Positions 1 to 7,109 of a DNA stretch of 64,000 nucleotides are shown here, in pieces. The notes beneath the pieces are model-generated. The model made no database searches. It was not told the origin of the DNA and saw only the letters and a list, made by a program, of their open reading frames with translations. The first letter of the stretch is position 1. Every line of letters starts with the position of its first letter. Both the position numbers and the translations under genes were made by a program. Source of the DNA: Dehalogenimonas sp. 4OHTPN (GTDB taxonomy: Bacteria; Chloroflexota; Dehalococcoidia; Dehalococcoidales; Dehalococcoidaceae); NCBI RefSeq assembly GCF_040448695.1, contig NZ_CP159307.1, positions 1,116,001-1,180,000 on the forward strand, written 5' to 3'.

Positions 1-408
1 GAAGAGCCAAGGCTGGCATTTGTCCGGTCCAGCAATGGGTTGGTTGCCCTAAACTCGGTAATTGAGTTGATGAGAGACCTGGGACGACCGCGCAACGATA
101 TGTGGGAAGTTGCAGTATGGGAAGATGCCCTCGCGGCAGACGAGAAGGAAACATACATGGTATTTCAGGTTCATAATGAAGCCATCACGGTGCCTGAAAA
201 TATCGATGCCATACGCTCGCTTTGCGGTCTGGAAAAAGACGGCGCCAAATCGATCGCTAAAACCGACAAGGCTATGGGCATACTCAAATGCTTCCTGCCT
301 AAAACAATACCCGAAGCTGCCGTCCACGCCGAAATCGGAGCGGCTTTAAAGTTAGAGCGCCGCGAGTTCATCGAAGAAGGTTACAAGGGCGCCGAAGAAC
401 CTTTTTGA
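1..408 (+). CDS. gap: Type II (archaeal-type) glyceraldehyde-3-phosphate dehydrogenase, C-terminal part
   Basis: The reading frame is open from base 1, so the gene starts upstream of the window; a TTG at 40 is only an internal codon. The visible 135 residues carry the C-terminal signature of archaeal type II phosphorylating GAPDH: RDLGRPRNDMWEVAVWED, then a hydrophobic strand (TYMVFQVHNEAITVPENIDAIR) and a closing SIAKTDKAMGI stretch. The family interconverts glyceraldehyde 3-phosphate and 1,3-bisphosphoglycerate in cytosolic glycolysis/gluconeogenesis. It converges on the minus-strand kinase gene, 41 bases away. The family call rests on remembered motifs, and the catalytic Cys lies outside the window. 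Confidence 0.72.
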   Translation, partial: EEPRLAFVRSSNGLVALNSVIELMRDLGRPRNDMWEVAVWEDALAADEKETYMVFQVHNEAITVPENIDAIRSLCGLEKDGAKSIAKTDKAMGILKCFLPKTIPEAAVHAEIGAALKLERREFIEEGYKGAEEPF

Positions 409-449
409 TATTTACAGGTGAGGCCCTGTCCCGGGAGAAGGTTACGGCA

Positions 450-3400
450 TCAAATTCGGCGTTTAACGTCACAAAGGGTTTGTGCGACTGCGGTGGCGAG
501 TGCTGCGGGCTCAAAGGGTTTCACCAGACTGGGTAGACGGTGCGTCTCCAGGAACATTTTGACATCTTCACCCAGGGTATCGCCGGTGATAATTACGATA
601 CGTCCGGCCATCTCCGGCCGACGGTCAATAATTTCGGCGTAAAGCGCCATGCCGCTGGTCCCGGGCAATCGAAGATCCATGACGATAATGTCGTAGTCTT
701 TTTTGCTTAGTAGAATTAGTGCTTGCGCGGCAGAAGCCGCTGTGTCGACGTGCCGGTCTTCCCCGGAAAGAGATTCAACCGCAAGGTTGCGTATGCACTC
801 CTCGTCGTCTATCACCAAGATAACGGCCGCTGATTGATGTTCTAGGTTATTGACACTTGAGTCACGATTTTCGGCTGCCGAGACGGAAATCTGAACAATC
901 GGCAACAGGATGGTGAAAGCAGCCCCGCATCTGGGAGACGATGCCACCTCCAGAGTGCCGCCGTGTTCCTCAACGATTGAACGGGAAAGTGCTAACCCCA
1001 GACCGGTGCCTTCGCCGGGATTTTTGGTGGTGAAGAACGGCTGGAAAATCTTAGTTATAGTTACGTTGTCGATTCCCGGTCCGGAGTCGGCGAAAATCAA
1101 CCTGAGATATCTCGCCTCCAAAGCGGCGGTGATGGTGAGTTTCCCCGGGTTGCCAGTATGCTTGATGGCATATTCGGCATTGACTATGAGATTCAGGATA
1201 ACCTGCTGCATCTGGCCCGGATCAACGATTATCCACGGTAAATTTTCAGAGTACTTCTTAACAACCTCGATGCCGGAGGTCTTCAGCACGTATGCCCTGA
1301 GTTCGAGAGTATTATCTATCAACTCAGTAATATCCACGCGTGATTTCAACGGCTTGGTTTGGTGGGCAAAGGTCAGCATTCTTTTGACGATTTCGGCCAC
1401 TCTTCTGGAGCCATCAGCGATAACTTTCAAGTCGTCAGCGACTTCCGGCGCCAGATCGCTACGGGCAAGCAACAACTCCGAAAAACCAAGGACACCGGTG
1501 AGGGGATTGTTGATCTCATGCGCAATTCCGGCGGCCATTTCGCCAACGGCAGCCAAGCGGCTGGATAACTCCGCTTTTTCTTTTAACCGCTGTTGTTCAG
1601 CTTCGGCCTTTTTAACGGCAGTTATATCGCGGGCGATATGGACATATCTTCCGCTAGATTTACCGCCAATTTTAATTGGAGTGATGTTGACCTGATAGGT
1701 ATTATCACCCTGAACGATCTCATCACCCAGACCACACCGATTCCGGTCGCCGAGGCCAGGGCAAAAGCCGGGCAAGACACAGGTATCGTGCATTATTTGA
1801 TAGCATTTTTTACCTACTGCCTCGGCCGGAAGCATTCCGGTTTTGTCTGCCATAGAACGGTTGACGCGAATAATGTTATGGTCCTTGTCCATAATACAAA
1901 TCAGGTCTGGTATGGAGTCGAAGGTGCTTTCCCACTCCTGTTTCGCAATTAAGATTGCCTGATCGTTCTTGCGGCGTTCAAAGATATCACGTTCAGCGAT
2001 CAAAAGCCCCCGCAGGGATACTGCAGCCACCGATGTAAGCGAACGGATGAGGAAATGATCGCTGTTCGAGAACTCCTGGCGGCTGGCTTTACCCGAAAGG
2101 AACAAAACGCCAACGGTCTTGCCTGCAGCCGTGAGTGGAATCATATAAGCAACATCTTTTGAGCCCACAACGTTAGGGTATTCAGTCGAAGGCGTTCTCC
2201 GTTTGACAAAATCCATCAATTCCAATTCAAACGATCTATCGGCGTAAATACCTCGCGCGGCGGCGAACACAAAACTTGTTTCATCAGTCGCTACAAATAG
2301 GCAGGCGCCTGACAGGTTCATGGCCGTCATCGGGGCGTCAATGATCAATGAGGAAGCCACCTCAACGCTAGCAGTTGCGCTGAGCGATGCGCTCAAGCTT
2401 TGAATGATTTGCTGGTAGTCATGGCGGTCTTTGTAGAAGAATTTGTCAACCAATGCTTCTGTGGCGCTTCTGGCTGGACCTAAAAGGAGAACCGCTATAG
2501 CTGAAAGGAATAATGCCAGGATGAATTGCTGAGCGAAACCCGGAGCGACTCCACTTGATAATACCAATGCAAAGACACCGGCAAGGACCGCGGCCATCAA
2601 TAGAGTGATAAGGCCGTACACTACTCCTCTTCGAACTACGACATCAATATTCATCAATTGGCGCGCGATTACGGCATAACCAAGAGACAATGGTATGAAC
2701 GACAGGAAGGCTACCGTAATATTCGACTGTAAAAATACACCGTCATCCTGAACCCCGGGGAATACACTGAAAATTAAAAAAGGAAGCAAAGCAGCCATGC
2801 ATCCCAAAAGGATGATGACCATTTGGTGCCTTGTTCGCGAATCCGCCGCTCTTAATAGATTGAATACCACGACACCTATAACACCCAAGAAACCGACACC
2901 GTATCCGATCAGCCTGAAGGTCCGAAAATCCGGGAGAGGCTGCCCATTCGACTGGCCAATGAACGGATATGCAATCACAATCAACGCCGGCAATACATAA
3001 ACCAGGTATTGGTGGGGCCTGTGTCTCAACCAGGCGCGCTCCTCGGGGAGAATCAAAAAGAAATGGAGCAACAGCCAAGGACCGATGGTGGACGCAATAA
3101 CGGTGATATGCAAAGCCAAAGGGGCCAGACGATCTGAAGCCAGATTGGAGCTGAGAGCCAACCCGAACACCAAGCTGCAAGCCAATAACAGAACCGACGC
3201 CTCGTTTTTCGGATTACGGAGATAAACGTAAATTCCGACAACCCAAAACGCCAGGCAGGGAAGAAGCCACATAATGAGGTCTATTGTCGCGCTCGAAGCA
3301 GGTTGAGTCAGAGATGAATCCGCATCAAGAATTGTGCCGTTAGGATTTACCACTGTAATTTGTCGAACTACTCGGATCCAATCCGACTCTTTAAAAGATG

Positions 3401-3638
3401 ACAGGTATTGATCAGCTGGCAGTCCATCGATAACTAGTGGAATATCTCCTGGAGCGATACCTAGTTCACTGCCAATCCCAAATGGATCGACGCTCTCAAC
3501 AACCCATTGCTCTTTATCATTTTTAAGGGAAATGACCTGACCCCCTAAAACGAGTCCAGTTTGATAATATACTGGACCAAAAGAAAGGGGGAGAATATGC
3601 CGAGGAAGTCCTTCACTCCGGAGCAGATCATCAACCAT
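450..3638 (-). CDS. ComP-like sensor hybrid histidine kinase, 5' end replaced by IS sequence
   Basis: Only about residues 36-1062 (bases 450-3532) are native. The ATG at 3638 and the first 35 or so residues come from antisense reading of the insertion sequence. Order: a PDZ-like segment (about 36-110, VVESVDPFGIGSELGIAPGD), eight or nine hydrophobic helices (about 115-400), a GAF-like region (about 415-560), PAS (about 570-690), HisKA with H707 in HEINNPL, HATPase (DSGPGID, GTGLGLALS) and a C-terminal receiver with D988 in VMDLRLPG. Extracytoplasmic PDZ followed by many helices is the sensor layout of Bacillus ComP, and KNDKEQWVVESV lines up with the KNDKSQFMIEEI stretch of B. subtilis ComP. 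The kinase half is NtrB-like, unlike the HisKA_3 of ComP. It follows the comX/comQ-like genes on the same strand. The first transmembrane helix, the native start and the promoter are lost, so expression is doubtful. Confidence 0.8.
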   Translation of the reverse strand: MVDDLLRSEGLPRHILPLSFGPVYYQTGLVLGGQVISLKNDKEQWVVESVDPFGIGSELGIAPGDIPLVIDGLPADQYLSSFKESDWIRVVRQITVVNPNGTILDADSSLTQPASSATIDLIMWLLPCLAFWVVGIYVYLRNPKNEASVLLLACSLVFGLALSSNLASDRLAPLALHITVIASTIGPWLLLHFFLILPEERAWLRHRPHQYLVYVLPALIVIAYPFIGQSNGQPLPDFRTFRLIGYGVGFLGVIGVVVFNLLRAADSRTRHQMVIILLGCMAALLPFLIFSVFPGVQDDGVFLQSNITVAFLSFIPLSLGYAVIARQLMNIDVVVRRGVVYGLITLLMAAVLAGVFALVLSSGVAPGFAQQFILALFLSAIAVLLLGPARSATEALVDKFFYKDRHDYQQIIQSLSASLSATASVEVASSLIIDAPMTAMNLSGACLFVATDETSFVFAAARGIYADRSFELELMDFVKRRTPSTEYPNVVGSKDVAYMIPLTAAGKTVGVLFLSGKASRQEFSNSDHFLIRSLTSVAAVSLRGLLIAERDIFERRKNDQAILIAKQEWESTFDSIPDLICIMDKDHNIIRVNRSMADKTGMLPAEAVGKKCYQIMHDTCVLPGFCPGLGDRNRCGLGDEIVQGDNTYQVNITPIKIGGKSSGRYVHIARDITAVKKAEAEQQRLKEKAELSSRLAAVGEMAAGIAHEINNPLTGVLGFSELLLARSDLAPEVADDLKVIADGSRRVAEIVKRMLTFAHQTKPLKSRVDITELIDNTLELRAYVLKTSGIEVVKKYSENLPWIIVDPGQMQQVILNLIVNAEYAIKHTGNPGKLTITAALEARYLRLIFADSGPGIDNVTITKIFQPFFTTKNPGEGTGLGLALSRSIVEEHGGTLEVASSPRCGAAFTILLPIVQISVSAAENRDSSVNNLEHQSAAVILVIDDEECIRNLAVESLSGEDRHVDTAASAAQALILLSKKDYDIIVMDLRLPGTSGMALYAEIIDRRPEMAGRIVIITGDTLGEDVKMFLETHRLPSLVKPFEPAALATAVAQTLCDVKRRI
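3533..3544 (+). repeat. IS left terminal inverted repeat (outer 12 bp)
   Basis: TGACCTGACCCC matches the outer 12 bases of the right end with one mismatch. Weaker similarity continues inward for about 15 bases. Confidence 0.85.
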
Positions 3639-3875
3639 CTCCGGGAGGCCGAGATCCTCATCAGCCAGGGCACCAGTCTGGCCGTCGTGCTTAAGAAGAT
3701 CGGGGTCAGCAACTGCACCTACTACCGCTGGCGTCAGGAATACGGCGGCATGAAAGTCGAGCAGGCCAAACGCCTCAAGGCATTGGAGCAGGAAAACGCC
3801 AGACTGAAGAAGCTGGTAGCCGACATCACCCTGGACAATGCCATCCTCAAAGAAGCCGCCCGGGGAAACTTCTAA
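3597..3875 (+). CDS. IS3-family transposase OrfA
   Basis: 93 residues from ATG 3597 (MPRKSFTPEQIINHLREAE). The N-terminal helix-turn-helix (SLAVVLKKIGVSNCTYYRWRQ) would bind the IS ends. It is followed by a leucine-zipper-like stretch (RLKALEQENARLKKLVADI) that mediates OrfA/OrfAB oligomerisation. An upstream in-frame ATT at 3561 was rejected because the MPRK start is typical of the family. The frame ends at TAA 3873-3875, one codon after a G GGA AAC slippery heptamer, so part of the ribosomes should continue into OrfB. Confidence 0.92.
   Translation: MPRKSFTPEQIINHLREAEILISQGTSLAVVLKKIGVSNCTYYRWRQEYGGMKVEQAKRLKALEQENARLKKLVADITLDNAILKEAARGNF
3863..3869 (+). other. Programmed -1 frameshift slippery site of the IS
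   Basis: The heptamer G GGA AAC is in phase with OrfA (CGG GGA AAC TTC TAA). It fits the X XXY YYZ rule. After a -1 slip the next residues are GKLLSPHKRRQVITKIQD, running without a stop into OrfB, and this junction resembles OrfAB fusions of other IS3 elements. No experimental proof is available from sequence alone. Confidence 0.75.
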
Positions 3876-3949
3876 GCCCGCACAAGAGACGTCAGGTTAT
3901 CACCAAGATTCAGGACAAGCTGAAGGTCTCCCAGAGGCGGGCATGCCAG

Positions 3950-4711
3950 GTGCTCGGCCAGGCCAGGGCTACCCAGCGCCGTGATAAGGAGCCACCCGAT
4001 GAGGAAAAGCGCCTGGTGGCCGATGTCACTGCACTGGCCACCAAGTTTGGCCGCTACGGTTACCGGCGGATCACGGCACTACTCCGTGAAAGAGGCTGGC
4101 GGGTGAACCACAAGAGGGTAGAGAGGATCTGGCGCATGGAAGGACTCAAGGTGCCCCAGAAGCAACCTAAAAGAGGCAGGCTATGGCTTAATGACGGCTC
4201 GTGCATCCGGCTCAGGCCGGAGCATAAGGATCACGTCTGGAGCTATGACTTTGTCAGTGCCAGGACATCAGACGGCCGGGCTTTTCGGATGCTCAATATC
4301 ATCGATGAATACACCCGGGAATGCCTGGCCATCCTGGTCAAGAGACGGATCACGTCAGAGGATGTCATCGACCAGCTCTTCAATCTGTTCATCTTAAGGG
4401 GCATACCCGAGCACCTGAGGTCGGACAACGGACCGGAATTCACCGCCAGATCGATCAGGAAATGGCTGGCAGACATTGGCATCAAAACGCTGTTTATCGA
4501 GCCTGGGTCACCCTGGGAGAACGGCTACATCGAGTCATTCAACGGCAAGCTCAGGGATGAACTACTGAACCGGGAGATCTTCACCACGCTTTTTGAGGCT
4601 GAAGTATTGATTGCCGACTGGAGGAGGCAGTACAATCAGGTCCGGCCTCACAGCTCACTTGGTTATCTGCCACCGGCACCTGAGGCTATTATGGCTGCCA
4701 AAACTACTTAA
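3950..4711 (+). CDS. IS3-family transposase OrfB (DDE integrase domain)
   Basis: The GTG at 3950 is only the first in-frame start; the -1 frame is open from the slippery site at 3863 and encodes KVSQRRACQVLGQARATQRR, the usual OrfB beginning. The product is therefore probably an OrfAB fusion spanning 3597-4711. It has an HTH_21-like part (GYRRITALLRERGWRVNHKRVERIW) and then an rve catalytic core with the DDE triad: D in WSYDF, D in RSDNGPEF and E in NGYIESFNGKLRDE. It ends in the typical NQVRPHSSLGY tail. It catalyses excision and integration of this IS. No catalytic residue is missing. Confidence 0.94.
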   Translation: MLGQARATQRRDKEPPDEEKRLVADVTALATKFGRYGYRRITALLRERGWRVNHKRVERIWRMEGLKVPQKQPKRGRLWLNDGSCIRLRPEHKDHVWSYDFVSARTSDGRAFRMLNIIDEYTRECLAILVKRRITSEDVIDQLFNLFILRGIPEHLRSDNGPEFTARSIRKWLADIGIKTLFIEPGSPWENGYIESFNGKLRDELLNREIFTTLFEAEVLIADWRRQYNQVRPHSSLGYLPPAPEAIMAAKTT

Positions 4712-4723
4712 CAACTGGTACCA

Positions 4724-5341
4724 TCATTGGGGGCAGGTCACTCCTGGATCATTTGTGGAAAGAACGGCGCCAATATGGCATGCACATTGGATTTGAGACG
4801 CTGATGTTTTTTGGATATGAGAGATATATGCGGTCTCATCAAAACAAGAACTCAACGAACCGCATAAATCTTGATGTTGCCCGATGGAAGATTGAATAAA
4901 ATATCTGGTTAAAATTTCTAGGGCAGAATGAAATATCTGGTTAGAAACAAGATTATTCATTCGAGCGAAAGCAGCGTATGCGAGTAATATCATAGTCGAG
5001 CCGATATTCATCCGGATGGATTTGCTAAGGCCAGTAAAACCGGTTGGGATATGGTCGTCATCTTCAAGATCGTCGAATACATCGGCCGCTGTCAGCATGA
5101 ACTGAATTGCGGCAGCGAAAGGTAAAGTATGTGTCCATTCGCCGTTAATGCTCTGGGCAACATACAAAGGCAGCAATGGCCAGTGATTATTGTCTGACGA
5201 TGTTCCTAAAACTCTCCCTTCAACGGCCAGCGGGGCTCTAATATGAGAGACCAATTCGGTGTCATTAGAATAAGGAGCTAGAATTGCTTCTAGCTCCTTA
5301 TTGAGGGCTATACTTTTAATAACTAAGTCGCCCCGGTCCAT
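4724..5341 (-). pseudogene. comQ: ComQ-like isoprenyl transferase, 3' end removed by the IS
   Basis: ComQ is a cytosolic class 1 isoprenoid enzyme that prenylates a Trp of the ComX pre-pheromone. Counting from ATG 5341, the first Asp-rich motif DVFDDLEDDD lies at 87-96, like SSDIMDDLEDED in B. subtilis ComQ. GQHQD is at 154-158, matching the GQHDD site, and the following EtAYIshIqKTSASqIqcAchIGAvLsT tracks the ComQ helix IRLKCGSLIALANVAGVLLAT. After residue 200 the frame enters the IS (VTCPQ, stop). Intact ComQ is about 300 residues, so roughly the last third is missing and activity is doubtful. A GTG at 5368 overlapping the peptide gene is an alternative start that would allow translational coupling. 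It lies just downstream of the comX-like gene on the same strand. Confidence 0.82.
4729..4740 (-). repeat. IS right terminal inverted repeat (outer 12 bp)
   Basis: On the minus strand this reads TGACCTGCCCCC, matching the left end with one mismatch. The truncated comQ-like gene runs into it and stops 16 bases inside the IS. Confidence 0.85.
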
Positions 5342-5358
5342 AATTGAAAGATACCTTG

Positions 5359-5568
5359 TTAAAACCACCCACCCATGGGTCCAATTTGCGACTGAAGAGA
5401 GACACCATCAGCGGTGACTAAGCCCGTACGCCCTTGCAAGGAAAGGACCGCCTTTTTATCAACCGGGTTAAGTTCCAGTTTGGCGACATACGCTTCGGGA
5501 TTGGCTTCGAAATCCTTGCGGGCGGACTCATCTCTAAATATGGTCTGGACTAAGTCGGCCAAGTTCAT
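5359..5568 (-). CDS. ComX-like pre-pheromone peptide candidate
   Basis: 69 residues, MNLADLVQTIFRDES to QSQIGPMGGWF, with Trp68 next to last. ComX precursors are 50-75 residues, share little sequence and carry a conserved Trp near the C-terminus that ComQ prenylates. Size, Trp position and adjacency to a ComQ homologue fit. The N-terminal part (DFEANPEAYVAKLELNPVDKKAV) resembles a helical leader seen in some RiPP precursors, which is an alternative or complementary reading. It has a strong RBS (GGAGG, about 8 bases before ATG 5568) and a near-consensus promoter. The gene ends inside the possible GTG start of the transferase gene. Assignment rests on context and the C-terminus, not on strong similarity. 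Confidence 0.72.
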   Translation of the reverse strand: MNLADLVQTIFRDESARKDFEANPEAYVAKLELNPVDKKAVLSLQGRTGLVTADGVSLQSQIGPMGGWF

Positions 5569-5600
5569 AACCTTTCCTCCTTAATTAATTTTAGTTACGG

Positions 5601-5629
5601 ATTATAAACTCAGAATATCGACACGTCAA
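5601..5629 (-). promoter_or_regulatory. Sigma-70-type promoter of the comX/comQ-like genes
   Basis: On the minus strand: TTGACG at 5629-5624, a 17-base spacer, and TATAAT at 5606-5601. The predicted start near 5594 leaves a leader of about 25 bases with GGAGGAAAGG before the ATG at 5568. Confidence 0.75.
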
Positions 5630-5757
5630 TAGTTTTCAGACATATTGGTAATATTTATATGCAGTAACTGAAGGCATATTCGAAACGTCTCAATCATAAC
5701 TCTGTTAATGAAGGCTGACAATAGTACTATCGTCATGGGGGGATCGAAGAGGAAATC

Positions 5758-5834
5758 TGGTCGGGGTGGACGGATTTGAACCGTCGACCACCTGAACCCC
5801 ATTCAGGTGCGCTACCAGGCTGCGCTACACCCCG
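5758..5834 (-). tRNA. tRNA-Pro (anticodon GGG)
   Basis: A complete cloverleaf on the minus strand: acceptor CGGGGTG/CACCCCG, D stem GCGC/GCGC, anticodon stem CCTGA/TCAGG with loop ATGGGGT (anticodon GGG), T stem GACGG/CCGTC with loop TTCAAAT, discriminator A and an encoded CCA end. It separates the quorum-sensing-like locus from def. Confidence 0.95.
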
Positions 5835-5943
5835 ATTTGGAAAGCGCTAGAATGTTATCATAGACATCTGGGTGTCGCAAGCCGCGTTGCCAGCCAAACA
5901 TGAACCATATATAATAATCTTACATAACACTTGAGCGAAACGA

Positions 5944-6468
5944 ATGGCAAGACGAACTATCTGCAAATATCCTGATCCAGTACTCAGACAGAAGGCAAAA
6001 AAAATACCTCTGGTAGACAAGAGTATTCGAATTCTTGTCGAAGACATGATCGAGACAATGAAGGAAAATTGTGGCTGCGGCCTGGCAGCCCCACAGGTAG
6101 GGGTGTCCCTTCGATGTATCGTCATCGGAATGCCGGAAGAAGAACCGTATGCCATCATTAATCCTGAGTTTGTAAAACGAGACGGTGAGCGTGAAGTGGA
6201 AGAGGCTTGTCTTTCCGTTCCCGAACTTGCCGGGAGCATTAAACGTTCCGAGTCGGTGATCGTTAAAGGTTTAGATAAGAATGGTAAACCCATACGCGTT
6301 AAAGGAAGGGAACTCCTGAGTCAAGCGCTGGAACATGAAATAGATCATCTAAATGGCGTGCTGTTTATTGATCGGGTCGAGTCTCCTGAAAAACTTCGTA
6401 AACGGGAAAAAATTAAAGAAGAAACGGAGGCGACCGGGACAAGCACTTCCGTCTCACCGGATCAATAA
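5944..6468 (+). CDS. def: Peptide deformylase
   Basis: Removes the N-formyl group from nascent proteins in the cytosol. All three deformylase motifs are present: GCGLAAPQVG (44-53), EACLS (87-91, metal ligand C89) and HEIDH (131-135, two His ligands and the catalytic Glu). At 174 residues it is normal length with a charged, disposable tail. The second position of motif 1 is Cys and motif 2 is EACLS rather than EGCLS, both tolerated variations. ATG 5944 is the first start after the upstream tRNA gene. The HAD phosphatase gene follows after two bases, so they are probably co-transcribed. Confidence 0.95.
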   Translation: MARRTICKYPDPVLRQKAKKIPLVDKSIRILVEDMIETMKENCGCGLAAPQVGVSLRCIVIGMPEEEPYAIINPEFVKRDGEREVEEACLSVPELAGSIKRSESVIVKGLDKNGKPIRVKGRELLSQALEHEIDHLNGVLFIDRVESPEKLRKREKIKEETEATGTSTSVSPDQ

Positions 6469-6470
6469 AT

Positions 6471-7109
6471 ATGCAGAAAACACTGTTGCAATGTGATTTC
6501 GACGGGACGCTGACAGAAGAAGATGTCAGCTTTTTAATTCTGGACCGCTACGCTGAAGGTGATTGGCGGGCGATACTGAGAGAGTACCAAGCGGGCGCTA
6601 TCAGCGTCGGCGCATTTAATAACCGAGCTTTCTCTATGGTCAAGCAACAGAAAAAGACACTTGAAACGCTCGTCTGCAATGAAGCTAAGCTACGCCCCGG
6701 GTTGATCGAACTTGTTGAGTATTGCCGGTTAAACCAGATCGAAATGGTTATCGTTTCGAACGGATTAGACTTCTATATTCGGGCATTGCTTGAGAAAAGC
6801 AGATTGAATCACCTTAGAATAATCGCAGCCACTACCGCATTCACGCCATCAGGACTAGATTCACATTATATTGGATCAGATGGTGGTGAATTGATGGTTG
6901 CGTTCAAAGAGCACTACACAGAAAAATTCATTGAACAGGGATTTAGAGTGTTTTACGCCGGGAATGGTCCCTCCGATATACCAGCCTCAAAGCTTGCCGT
7001 ACACACTTTTGCGACAGACTCGCTACTGGATTATTATATTCAACATAGAGTTTGCCACACACCTTTTAAGGACCTGCACGATATTGTAGACGGCCTCAAA
7101 TTCTTCTAA
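6471..7109 (+). CDS. HAD-superfamily phosphatase (MtnX/phosphoserine-phosphatase-like)
   Basis: 212 residues. HAD motif I is DFDGTLT with nucleophile D9, motif II is the Ser of IVSNG, and motif IV appears as YAGNGPSDIPA. The helical cap between motifs I and II (EGDWRAILREYQAGAISVGAFNNRAF) is of the type seen in MtnX and SerB-like enzymes. It probably hydrolyses a small phosphomonoester; the substrate cannot be told. It starts two bases after def. Its TAA overlaps the stop codon of the convergent YggS gene. Confidence 0.82.
   Translation: MQKTLLQCDFDGTLTEEDVSFLILDRYAEGDWRAILREYQAGAISVGAFNNRAFSMVKQQKKTLETLVCNEAKLRPGLIELVEYCRLNQIEMVIVSNGLDFYIRALLEKSRLNHLRIIAATTAFTPSGLDSHYIGSDGGELMVAFKEHYTEKFIEQGFRVFYAGNGPSDIPASKLAVHTFATDSLLDYYIQHRVCHTPFKDLHDIVDGLKFF

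Larger units (their letters stand above)
3533..4740 (+). mobile_element. IS3-family insertion sequence, complete, about 1.2 kb
   Basis: Two overlapping-frame transposase genes lie between imperfect terminal inverted repeats. The left end starts TGACCTGACCCC at 3533. The right end, read on the minus strand, starts TGACCTGCCCCC at 4740. OrfA is a helix-turn-helix plus coiled-coil protein and OrfB a DDE integrase, joined by a probable -1 frameshift. The flanks are AAA on the left and CTC on the right, so no 3-4 bp target duplication is seen. Both flanking genes lack sequence at the junction, which points to an adjacent deletion or IS-IS recombination after insertion. Coding capacity looks intact. 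Confidence 0.93.

Noticed and set aside
910-1695. 261-residue plus-strand open frame opposite the kinase gene
   Set aside because: It is antisense to clear HisKA and HATPase motifs and lacks any domain.
5359-5568. Nif11-type or LigA-like small protein as an alternative reading of the peptide gene
   Set aside because: The leader has a passing resemblance, but the C-terminal Trp and the adjacent ComQ homologue fit a ComX role better. Not fully excluded.
409-5758. Possible genomic island ending at tRNA-Pro
   Set aside because: A tRNA borders the quorum-sensing-like region, but no integrase or repeat of the tRNA 3' end was found at the other edge.
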